Shown: one piece after another, positions 41,383-50,654 of the stretch
Position numbering within the stretch: the stretch's first letter is position 1
How the letters are laid out: every line of letters starts with the position of its first letter
From: Chlorobaculum tepidum TLS
Lineage (GTDB): Bacteria; Bacteroidota; Chlorobiia; Chlorobiales; Chlorobiaceae
Assembly: GCF_000006985.1 (NCBI RefSeq)
Contig: NC_002932.3
Span: forward strand, 581,501-645,500
Direction: 5' to 3'
DNA: 64,000 bases
Notes under the pieces: generated by a model
The model's database searches: none
Told to the model about the DNA's origin: nothing
What the model saw: the letters and a program-made list of their open reading frames with translations, nothing else
Position numbers and translations under genes: made by a program

Positions 41383-41526
41383 GGAGTGATGTTTAGTCTG
41401 AGACGGCATTGCAATGGATCGGTTGTCGAGCCAGTTCATGAAAAATTGCAATCAAGTTACATTTTCCCCGCTATTAAATCAAGAGCGCAAGTGCTCTCGA
41501 GCATAAAAGTCAATAAATATTTTCAT

Positions 41527-41943
41527 GAGCCTGTTCAGCCAAGTGTGTCAACGGTCGTTGTCATAGAGGCACCAGGGGCACCCTTTCCTCGAATGTAATG
41601 GAAAACTGATTGATGACCGCCCCCCGGTTGCATAGCGGCATCGTCCATTTTTTGGCAATATTCTGCATGGCAAGATAGATCAGCTTGATCGCGTCGGTCA
41701 CGCTGCTGATGAGCGCTTCGGAGACTTCGACCTGGTAGAGCTCCAAAGCAACATGGCCTGCATGTCGCGGACGCTTGTGCCGTGTTCGTTGCGGCTGTTG
41801 GCGGTGTTGGGCACGATGGGCAGATGCTTCGGATAGCCGAGCTGCCCGATCAGCTCGCCCTGAATGTCCGGGGTCTTGTCTTTCTTTCTGGTCATAGTTT
41901 TGCTCCTTTTTCAATGATAGGAAACTACGACCGTTTACACACT

Positions 41944-41958
<15 letters not shown>
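41527..41958 (-). mobile_element. IS256-derived non-autonomous element, copy 1
   Basis: A 432-bp element bounded by 32-bp imperfect inverted repeats (41527-41558 and 41927-41958; core AGTGTGTmAACGGTCGT). On the minus strand it encodes fragments of an IS256-family transposase: the N-terminus MTRKKDKTPDIQGELIGQLG joined to GYPKH, then SVRDMQAML/LYQVEVSEALISSVTDA, then the C-terminal IKLIYLAMQNIAKKWTMPL. The central catalytic DDE region is missing. This copy has an extra deletion of about 80 bp compared with copies 2 and 3. Its right end abuts and truncates recQ. Confidence 0.85.
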
Positions 41959-43129
<1,171 letters not shown>

Positions 43130-43138
43130 GCTTGCAAC

Positions 43139-43741
43139 TCAGGAGTGAGCCAAATGCCTGATAGCAGACTCTACCTCATGGTCGCCGGTTTTGCTCCCTT
43201 CGACCGCCTGCCCGGACGCGCCCTTTTCAATTGGCGCGAGCAGCTCCGGCGAAATCGTGATTTCCACGCCCTGCATGATGCTGTCGAAATAGACCAAGAG
43301 CCGCTCTTCCCGACCCTCTTTTTTGACCACGCCTTCCATATCTTTGAACGGCCCGGCCAGCACGCGAACCTTCTTGCCGACAGGAATCGAAATCACAGTC
43401 TCGCCAATCGCGTCGGGTTCGTGAGCGAGGCGCTTCAGCCAGTCGATATCGCGCTCGGAAATCACCGACGGCGTCTTGCCGATACCGATAAACTTCACCA
43501 CGCCATCGGTTTCGAGCACATGCACATGCTCTTTGTGATAGTTGATATTCACGAAAACGTAACCCCTGATGAGCGGCTCTTCGACCCTCTTTTTCCTGTC
43601 GCTCCACTGCCTGAGCGTTTCAATCAAAGGGAGAAAGCTGGAAAGTCCCTTTTCCAGGAGGTACTGGTGCACTTTTTTCTCGTAGCGGGAGCGAACGTAA
43701 ACGGCATACCAGCAGCCATCCTTTTTAAGCGCATTGGTCAT
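43139..43741 (-). CDS. NusG-like transcription antiterminator (UpxY-type)
   Basis: About 200 residues with an NGN domain (WYAVYVRSRYEKKVHQYLLEKG, then LIRGYVFVNI near 60-70) and a C-terminal KOW motif (VGKKVRVLAGPFKDMEGVV near 125-143). The architecture is that of specialised NusG paralogues such as UpxY/RfaH, which in Bacteroidetes and Chlorobi often precede capsule or exopolysaccharide operons. Here no such operon follows, because the broken recQ lies immediately downstream. ATG 43741 (MTNALKKDG) or 43750 could start it. The target operon is unknown. Confidence 0.82.
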   Translation of the reverse strand: MTNALKKDGCWYAVYVRSRYEKKVHQYLLEKGLSSFLPLIETLRQWSDRKKRVEEPLIRGYVFVNINYHKEHVHVLETDGVVKFIGIGKTPSVISERDIDWLKRLAHEPDAIGETVISIPVGKKVRVLAGPFKDMEGVVKKEGREERLLVYFDSIMQGVEITISPELLAPIEKGASGQAVEGSKTGDHEVESAIRHLAHS

Positions 43742-43939
43742 CGCAAACAAATCAAGTAGTTGTATTCAGCTGGAATGTACGCCATTGAACCGTCTTATCC
43801 TTGGTCTGGCGATGCAAGCAAATACCAAATAATCATTTATACGCTAATTTTCGATTCAAATATAAAAAACTTTGAAAAACGACCGATCAATCGACTCGAC
43901 AATTCTCACCCTCGCGGGCGCAGCAAAACATGTGGCGCG

Positions 43940-44713
43940 TCACCTGGCCAATGTCATGAATCGCATTCCGGAGCTGTAAACAATTTGACCGATCATTTCG
44001 CGTAATGCCGTCGCCGAGTCGTTCATGGCATTGGCACTGGGAATAAAATCGAGTAGCGTCGTCCGGCTCTTCAGATCGGTTGCCCAGAAATCGACCGGGC
44101 AGGGTTCGACCTCGAAGCCCGCCGCCATGAAAAGCATCAGCGCTCGCTGCATATGAAACGCGCTGGTCACCAGAATGATCCGCTTCGGCTTGCCGGGTGA
44201 CACGCCGAGGAGCAAGGCCGTGGCGAGCGCTTCTCCAGCGGTGTTGGCCACCGTCGAGGTCAGGCGGATGCTTCCGGCAGGCACGCCGCGCAACCGCGCT
44301 CGTGCAGCTAGAAGCTCGCCTTCGGGCACGCAGTCAGGATCCCAGGGCATCTGGCCGCCGGTAAAGACGAGAACCGGAGCTTTGCCCGCCTTGAAGAGAT
44401 CAATCCCGCTCTCGAAACGATCCGCCGCCTCTCCGAATTCGCCGAGAGGCGCACCATGAATCTGCTGAAGCATTCCGCTCAGCACCACAATTGCGTCGGC
44501 TTTCCGCACCTGCTCGACCGGCACGCGATGCCAGGGTTCCTCCGTCCGATGCATCAGCGCCTGGCCGACGACTGGCAGGCTCAGCGCCCAAAGCAGCGCG
44601 AGGGAAATCCAGACGAGGGAGCGGCGCTTGAAAAGCAGGCCCGCAATAGCAAGCAGGAGGCAAATGCCCGGAGGCAGCACCAGCAGCGGCAGCAGTTTAC
44701 TCAGGATCAGCAT
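43940..44713 (-). CDS. YdcF/ElyC-family (DUF218) membrane protein
   Basis: From ATG 44713 the protein is 257 residues long with two N-terminal membrane helices (about 5-27 and 31-52) and a periplasmic DUF218 domain. The domain contains ADAIVVLSGM, FTGGQMPWD, STVANTAGEA and ILVTSAFHMQRA, the characteristic patches of the YdcF/SanA/ElyC group. ElyC is linked to cell-envelope integrity and peptidoglycan precursor metabolism in E. coli. A longer upstream frame exists, but its N-terminus is arginine-rich and unlike the family. Confidence 0.85.
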   Translation of the reverse strand: MLILSKLLPLLVLPPGICLLLAIAGLLFKRRSLVWISLALLWALSLPVVGQALMHRTEEPWHRVPVEQVRKADAIVVLSGMLQQIHGAPLGEFGEAADRFESGIDLFKAGKAPVLVFTGGQMPWDPDCVPEGELLAARARLRGVPAGSIRLTSTVANTAGEALATALLLGVSPGKPKRIILVTSAFHMQRALMLFMAAGFEVEPCPVDFWATDLKSRTTLLDFIPSANAMNDSATALREMIGQIVYSSGMRFMTLAR

Positions 44714-44793
44714 GGGGTATTTGATTGATGGGTGATGAGGTATCTGCAAGTCACCATAAAGACAACAAGAGCAAGCGAAATGCTCCGTTGCGA

Positions 44794-45240
44794 TCACGCT
44801 GTTCCGCGCCGCTTGCCGGGCAACGACTGTACAGATGCGGCAATTTTCTGCCGGTACTCGGCAAGAATGGGCAAATCGGCCTCCGGAAAATCGTAGTCGT
44901 CGGCCTCGCCGATGTCGATCCATCGCAGCTCCTCGTGCTCACCGGCATTCGGAGCGCCAGCAGCGATACGGCAGTGAAACGCAATCAGCCGGAGCGACCG
45001 GTCGGCGTAGCAGTGCTCGACCGGCATGAGGCGTTCGACAATCTCCATGCGGACGCCAAGCTCCTCTATCAGCTCCCGTTCGAGTGCTTCGGCTTCCGAT
45101 TCGCCGGTCTCCACCTTGCTCCCCGGAAACTCCCATTTCCGCGCAAGATGCTTGCCCAAGGGCCTTCGGGCTATCAGGAACCGGCCCTCGCGCTCGATGA
45201 TGGCACACACGACGTTGCCGATATGGTATGAAGTAGTCAA
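44794..45240 (-). CDS. Nudix (MutT-like) hydrolase
   Basis: The protein has a Nudix box read as GSKVETGESEAEALERELIE followed by ELGV, matching the REUxEExGU core. Serine stands where the first conserved glycine is usual. CAIIEREGRFLIARRP upstream and LRWIDI downstream fit MutT/NudG-type enzymes that hydrolyse oxidised or noncanonical nucleoside triphosphates. The start is uncertain. The frame is open to 45300, inside an IS256-derived element, and no ATG precedes the domain. TTG 45240 gives a family-like length of 148 residues. Insertion of the element may have altered the native 5' region. Confidence 0.78.
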   Translation of the reverse strand: MTTSYHIGNVVCAIIEREGRFLIARRPLGKHLARKWEFPGSKVETGESEAEALERELIEELGVRMEIVERLMPVEHCYADRSLRLIAFHCRIAAGAPNAGEHEELRWIDIGEADDYDFPEADLPILAEYRQKIAASVQSLPGKRRGTA

Positions 45241-45275
45241 TGCTGAAAAAATTATGATAAAATCAATGATGAAGC

Positions 45276-45790
45276 GAGCCTGTTCAGCGAGGTGTGTCAA
45301 CGGTCGTTTTCATAGAGTCACCCTTCCCTCGAATGTAATGGAAAACTGATTGATGACCGCCCCCCGGTTGCATAGCGGCATCGTCCATTTTTTGGCAATA
45401 TTCTGCATGGCAAGATAGATCAGCTTGATAATCGATTCGTCGGCCGGAAACGAGCCTTTGGTTTTCAGCACGTTGCGCCTCGAGCGGGCGGCTCTGCCAG
45501 GCGCGCACGTCGTCGAGCACCGCGTCGGTCACGCTGCTGATGAGCACTTCGGAGACTTCGAGCTGGTAGAGTTTTCCAGCAACATGGCCTGCATGTCGCG
45601 GACGCTCATGCCGTGTTCGTTGTGGCTGTTGCCGGTGTTGGGCACGATGGGCAAGATGCTTCGGATAGCCGAGCTGCCCGATCAGCTCGCCCTGAATGTC
45701 CGGGGTCTTGTTTTTCTTTCTGGTCATAGTTTTGCTCCTTTTTCAATGATAGGAAACTACGACCGTTTACACACTTTATCTTACAGACCC
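45276..45790 (-). mobile_element. IS256-derived non-autonomous element, copy 2
   Basis: A 515-bp element with the same terminal inverted repeats (45276-45307 and 45759-45790) and the same transposase fragments as copy 1. It keeps the VLDDVRAWQSRPLE segment and an interrupted region between it and the C-terminal IYLAMQNIAKKWTMPL part. Fragment frames are shifted relative to each other, so no functional transposase is made. It lies just upstream of the Nudix gene start. Confidence 0.85.
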
Positions 45791-46491
45791 TGTTGCTCGG
45801 ATCGGCAAGTCGCGTCGTGTGTTTCGGGTAGCACAGTTTTTCTTGAAAATTGCAAGCTTGCGCTCCGGAACAGCTTGTATTTTGAAACCGGATAAACCCT
45901 TAACGACCGCTCCGTCCGCCCCGAATCGTGCGTTTTTCGGCAAGAGCGTGTCTGGCACGCAATTTGACGCTCCAAAAAGGAGCGTCAAGGATGCAAAATC
46001 AAAACAGGGGCAATAATGTCGGAACAAATGGTCGTCTGGTGGGATTCGGAATCGGAACCCGAACGGTGGAGAGTTGAAGTCCAGAGAAAAAATAGCCTGA
46101 GGCAGTATGAATCAGTTTAAGGAAACGACAGGGCCGATTTTCTGGTGAACTCTGGCAATTTTGGCCCCCTCGACGAAGACCTTCTGATTCAGTCAATCAA
46201 GACTTCGTTTCCTGAAGCGCATATCGCGCTGAAATTTCTAAGCTGTCTGCGGTGACCTCAAAATCGGGCAAGAGTGCTTTTTCGTTGTCTTTATTACTTC
46301 GGCCACAATAAATCGCACAGACCTCAATACGAGAGATTAAGCTAAAGCCCTTATTTGTTTTACTTTACCTGTACACCCAGGACTAAAGTCCGGGGCAATT
46401 GTTAAGAGTTTTACGGCCGGAGTGCCGGTATAACGCTCACCTTATCACTCCAGCACGGCGCTTTCGGCTTTCGGGACAGCTGCCGTATCAC
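45791..46491. other. 700-bp gene-free region with stem-loops
   Basis: No supported gene is seen, and the short open frames lack family features. A perfect 10-bp hairpin TTGACGCTCC/GGAGCGTCAA with an AAAAA loop lies at 45964-45988. A second small dyad, CCCAGGACTAAAGTCCGGGG, lies at 46376-46395. The region may be a decayed gene or contain an unannotated RNA. Confidence 0.4.
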
Positions 46492-47307
46492 TCACCCTCC
46501 AGCTTCCGGAGCGCCTTGCCCCTGACGGGTTTTTATGGCCAGACAGTCGTAAATCACCCGCTCTCCTGCATACGCAGTTGAGCTTCTCCGCACGATCTGC
46601 CAGCCTTGCAGTTCGTAGTGGTTGCCGGAGGCGATGGCGGGGACGAGCTGGGTGTCCTGGGTGGCGAGTCTGGAGAGTTCCGCATTTTGTGACAAAACCA
46701 GCGGCTTTATATCCGGTCCAGCAACGACCAGCAGGGCGTCGATCTGCATTCCCTTCAGCCAGTAGTGCCCGGCATCCCCTGCGCTTTTGGTGAGCGTGTC
46801 GAGCTGGATCATCCTGGCTCGGTAGTTTTTGCCGCCTTCGCTCATCGCCTGATGCGTCATGTCGAGCAGGGTGTTTCTTACCTGGTCGAGGTCGCCAATC
46901 GGTTCGAGATTCTGAAACTCCGGGTTGCTTTTCAGCACCCGCGCAAGCGTCGAAACCTCCTTGAGATAGGTGTTGCGCTGGTTTTCGGGCACGAAAAACA
47001 TCACCACCAAGCGCACGAGCGGTTCGCCCGCGATGCCGTAATCGATCCCCGCCGGACTCCAGCCGATGGCGCAGCAGAGGTCGCCGTCGAAGTTTACGCG
47101 CGCGTGGGGGCAGGCCCATCCGAAGCCGAGCGAGGTGTTGGAGTTTTTTTCGTGTTCGAGCACGATTTCGACGATATTGGAACCCGCCGGAATCGAGGGT
47201 ACCGCTTCGAGTATTGTGGCCAGGAACTGCAAGGCGTCGCTCTTGTCGTTGTCGGGCAGCTCGACCAGCCGCCCGTTTTCAAGGGCGTCGAGAACGCTTT
47301 TTAACAT
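46492..47307 (-). CDS. PTS EIIA-like (PtsN-type) regulatory protein
   Basis: This 271-residue protein has an N-terminal domain (about 1-150) with the fold signature of PTS EIIA type 2: a helical start, then SNTSLGFGWACPHARV, in which His68 matches the phosphorylated histidine of the usual IPHA motif. This is followed by IGWSPAGIDYG and EPLVRLVVMFFVPE. A second region (about 150-271) with LKGMQIDALLVVAG is not recognised. It starts 2 bp after the mgtA stop in the same operon. This suggests a sensor or regulator of magnesium transport rather than a sugar transporter component. Confidence 0.78.
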   Translation of the reverse strand: MLKSVLDALENGRLVELPDNDKSDALQFLATILEAVPSIPAGSNIVEIVLEHEKNSNTSLGFGWACPHARVNFDGDLCCAIGWSPAGIDYGIAGEPLVRLVVMFFVPENQRNTYLKEVSTLARVLKSNPEFQNLEPIGDLDQVRNTLLDMTHQAMSEGGKNYRARMIQLDTLTKSAGDAGHYWLKGMQIDALLVVAGPDIKPLVLSQNAELSRLATQDTQLVPAIASGNHYELQGWQIVRRSSTAYAGERVIYDCLAIKTRQGQGAPEAGG

Positions 47308-47309
47308 GT

Positions 47310-49970
47310 TCAGTTACCTCCGAAACGTTTGAAAAACCAGGTTTTGATCTTGTGAGTCAATGCTGCGTAACTCAGCAGGAACAGCGCGATCCAGCCGAAA
47401 TAGGCCAGCGGCAACGGCACCATCCCGAAGAGCGAAGCGAAAGGCGAGTACGGTAGCCAGACGGCTATCGCCATGACCGCGAGCGTCGTCAGCAGCATCG
47501 GCAGCGAGGCGTGGCTTTCCAGGAACGGGATTTTGCGCGTCCTGATGATGTGCACGATGAGCGCTTGCGTCAGGAGCGACTCGACGAACCAGCCGGTCTG
47601 GAAGAGCTGCACGGCGTGGGCTTTGGCCGCGCCGGTCGCCGCCGGATCGATGAACAGTTTCGAGTTGAAGAAAAACCACATCAGGGCGAAGGTGGCGTAA
47701 TCGAAAATTGAGCTGATCGGACCTATGACGATCATGAACCACTTGATGTTGCCGATGTCCCACTTGCGCGGACTCCTGACCTGCTCCTCGTCCACGTTGT
47801 CGGTGGGAATGCCGGTTTGCGAAAAGTCGTAGAGCAGGTTGTTGAGCAGAATCTGGATCGGCTGCATCGGCAGGAACGGAAGCAGGTAACTCGCGCCGAC
47901 GACGCTGAACATGTTGCCGAAGTTCGAGCTGGCCCCCATCCGGATGTACTTGATGATGTTGGTGAAAACGCGCCGCCCTTCGAGAATGCCGTCATCGAGC
48001 ACCATGAGGCTCTTTTCGAGCAGCACGATATCGGCGGACTCTTTGGCCACGTCCACCGCCGAATCGACTGAAATACCCACGTCGGCGGCGCGCAGGGCGG
48101 GCGCGTCGTTGATGCCGTCGCCCATGAAGCCGATCACGTGCCCCTGTTTGCGCAGCGACTGCACCACCTCCTCCTTCTGCAACGGCGAGAGCTTGGCGAG
48201 CACATCGGCCTCCTCGACCGCCTTGCCGAACAGATCAGGCGACAGGCGGGCCAGCTCGTCGCCCGTCACCACGCGGTTGACCGCCATGCCCACATCCTTG
48301 CAAATCTTGCGGGTCACGAGAGCGTTGTCGCCGGTCAGAATCTTGACCTTGACGCCAGCCTCGCGAAGCTTCACCAGTGCCTGAGCGGTCGAATCCTTTG
48401 GCGGATCGAGGAACGCGATGTAGCCGAGCAGAATCAGGTTCTTCTCGTCGTCGTGGGTGAATCGTTTCCGGTCGGGCGGGAACTCGTTGTAGGCGATGGC
48501 GAGCACGCGGTAGCCGTTATTGTTCAGCGCCGCCACCTCCTCGAACAGGTCGTCGCGGATCATGCCGATGAGCGGGTAGATTTCGTCATCGATCTGGTAG
48601 CGGTCGCAGCAGGCGAAAATCTCCTCGACAGCCCCTTTCGAGATCAGCACGTGATCGCCCTCATAATCGACCACTACCGACATGCGGCGGCGCTGGAAAT
48701 CGAACGGTAACTCATCGATGAGCTTGCAGTTACCATCGACCGCGAACTCCTGATGATCCAGCACCGCGCGGTCGAGCAGGTTGCGCAGGCCGGTCTGGAA
48801 AAAGCTGTTGAGATAGGCGTAGCGCAGCACATTGTCGCTCTGTTCGCCCATCACATCGACCGCCATTTCAAGCAGCACGTGATCCTGCGTCAGGGTGCCG
48901 GTCTTGTCGGTGCAGAGAATATCGATTGCACCGAAATTCTGGATCGACGAGAGTTGCTTGACGATCACCTTCTTGCGAGCCATGCTCAACGCGCCCTTGG
49001 CCAGGTTGACCGTCACGATCATCGGCAGCATTTCCGGCGTCAAGCCGACGGCCACCGAGAGGCTGAAGAAGAGCGATTCGAGCCAGTTTCCCTTGGTCAG
49101 CCCGACGATCAGGAACACCGTTGACACCATCACCACCATGAAGCGGATCATCAGCCAGGTGAACGACCGGATGCCCTTGTCAAAGTCGGTCTCATCGCGC
49201 CGCTGGTTCAGCCGCTCGGCGATAGCGCCGAAGAATGTGCGACTGCCGGTGTTGACCACCACCGCACGCGCCGAACCGCTGCTGACGCTGCTTCCCTGGA
49301 AGCAGGCGTTGCGCAGTTCGAGAATGCCGAGATTGCCGGTTTCGCCAGCGTCGGCACTCTTTTCGACCGGCATGGTTTCACCGGTCAGCGCAGCCTGGCC
49401 GACAAAGAAATCTTTCGCGGAGATGAGCCGGAGGTCGGCGGGAATGACCGATCCGGCCTGAAGCTGCACGATGTCGCCCGGCACCAGTTCCGAGAGTGGC
49501 ACCTCGGCTTCGAGGCCGTTGCGAATGACGTGCGCGCGTGACTGCACGCGCTTGCCGAGCGCCTCGACCGCATTGCCCGAACGGCGCTCGAGCACATAGG
49601 AAGTGCCGACGCTCAACAGGATCATCATGCCGACGATGGCAGAAGAGGTCATGTCACCGGTGACGCCCGACACGACGGCGATCAGAACGAGCTGGATAAC
49701 AAGTGGACTGGAAAGGCGATGCAGAATATCCTGCAAGAAGGAGGGGCGGGTGGCTAGGGATATTTCGTTTTTGCCGTATTTCGATAGCCTTTTCGACGCC
49801 TCTTGGCTGTCGAGACCATCAACGCGGCTCTCCATGAGTCGCAACGCCTCATCGACCGGGGCGTTGCAGAGTTTCAGAAGAAACTGTTCGTCCTCCGAGC
49901 GAACATGCGACTGCGCAGCCTCCTCGCGAATAGAGGTCGAGGAAATCTTGTTATAAAGGGTTCTGAACAT
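47310..49970 (-). CDS. mgtA: Magnesium-translocating P-type ATPase
   Basis: This 886-residue P3B-type ATPase imports magnesium. Features include the TGE motif of the actuator domain (LTGET near 195-199), the phosphorylated Asp355 in CTDKTGTLT, the GDGINDAPALRAADVGIS hinge and about ten membrane helices. The MgtA/MgtB branch is supported by the VGLTPEMLPMIV stretch and by RSPRKWDIGNIKWFM in the C-terminal half. Its start lies only 68 bp from an IS256-derived element. An EIIA-like gene follows 2 bp downstream. No magnesium riboswitch was recognised in the short upstream region. Confidence 0.93.
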   Translation of the reverse strand: MFRTLYNKISSTSIREEAAQSHVRSEDEQFLLKLCNAPVDEALRLMESRVDGLDSQEASKRLSKYGKNEISLATRPSFLQDILHRLSSPLVIQLVLIAVVSGVTGDMTSSAIVGMMILLSVGTSYVLERRSGNAVEALGKRVQSRAHVIRNGLEAEVPLSELVPGDIVQLQAGSVIPADLRLISAKDFFVGQAALTGETMPVEKSADAGETGNLGILELRNACFQGSSVSSGSARAVVVNTGSRTFFGAIAERLNQRRDETDFDKGIRSFTWLMIRFMVVMVSTVFLIVGLTKGNWLESLFFSLSVAVGLTPEMLPMIVTVNLAKGALSMARKKVIVKQLSSIQNFGAIDILCTDKTGTLTQDHVLLEMAVDVMGEQSDNVLRYAYLNSFFQTGLRNLLDRAVLDHQEFAVDGNCKLIDELPFDFQRRRMSVVVDYEGDHVLISKGAVEEIFACCDRYQIDDEIYPLIGMIRDDLFEEVAALNNNGYRVLAIAYNEFPPDRKRFTHDDEKNLILLGYIAFLDPPKDSTAQALVKLREAGVKVKILTGDNALVTRKICKDVGMAVNRVVTGDELARLSPDLFGKAVEEADVLAKLSPLQKEEVVQSLRKQGHVIGFMGDGINDAPALRAADVGISVDSAVDVAKESADIVLLEKSLMVLDDGILEGRRVFTNIIKYIRMGASSNFGNMFSVVGASYLLPFLPMQPIQILLNNLLYDFSQTGIPTDNVDEEQVRSPRKWDIGNIKWFMIVIGPISSIFDYATFALMWFFFNSKLFIDPAATGAAKAHAVQLFQTGWFVESLLTQALIVHIIRTRKIPFLESHASLPMLLTTLAVMAIAVWLPYSPFASLFGMVPLPLAYFGWIALFLLSYAALTHKIKTWFFKRFGGN

Positions 49971-50038
49971 GAAGTACTCATGGAAAAAAGTTTATTGACA
50001 GAAACCGGTGCATCCGGAGCGCGACAATCACATTATTC

Positions 50039-50537
50039 GAGCCTGTTCAGCCAAGTGTGTCAACGGTCGTTTTCATAGGGGCCCCGTTCCCTCTAATGTA
50101 ATGAAAAACTGATTGATAACCGCACCCCGGTTGCGTAGCGGCATCGTCCATTTTTTGGCAATATTCTGCATGGCAAGATAGATCAGCTTGATAATCGATT
50201 CGTCAGTCGGGAATGAGCCTTTGGTTTTCAGCACGTTGCGCAGCGAGCGGGCGACTCTGCCAGGCATGCACGTTGTCGAGCACCGCGTCGGTCACGCTGC
50301 TGATGAGCGCTTCGGAGACTTCGAGCTGGTAGAGTTTTCCAGCAACATGGCCTGCATGTCGCGGACGCTCATGCCGTGTTCGTTGCGGCTGTTGCCGGTG
50401 TTGGGCATGATGGGTAGATGCTTTGGATAGCCGAGCTGCCCGATCAGCTCGCCCTGAATGTCCGGGGTCTTGTCTTTCTTTCTGGTCATAGTTTTGCTCC
50501 TTGTTACATGAGAGGACACGATGACCGTTTACACATG
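50039..50537 (-). mobile_element. IS256-derived non-autonomous element, copy 3
   Basis: A 499-bp copy with slightly diverged ends (left 50039-50070; right about 50506-50537). It carries the same transposase N-terminal MTRKKDKTPDIQGELIGQLG, middle and C-terminal (SFPTDESIIKLIYLAMQNIA) fragments and the same internal deletion as the other copies. It sits between the divergent mgtA and DUF92 fusion genes and may contribute promoters to either. Confidence 0.85.
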
Positions 50538-50654
50538 GTATCTTACAGAACAGACCCATTTTCATTTGATCGTAGTGGTGTAAAAACTTAATAATTGTAT
50601 CTTTGAAACACAGGATTCTGTTTATGCGGCACCTGTAAACCAAATATCAGTACC

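Noticed and set aside
45776-46027. Minus-strand 83-codon frame beside IS copy 2 as a gene
   Set aside because: It reads into the inverted repeat of the element and shows no domain or ribosome binding site.
46445-47119. 224-codon arginine-rich frame overlapping the EIIA-like gene
   Set aside because: The overlapping frame at 46492-47307 has recognisable EIIA motifs. This one has none and is a frame shadow.
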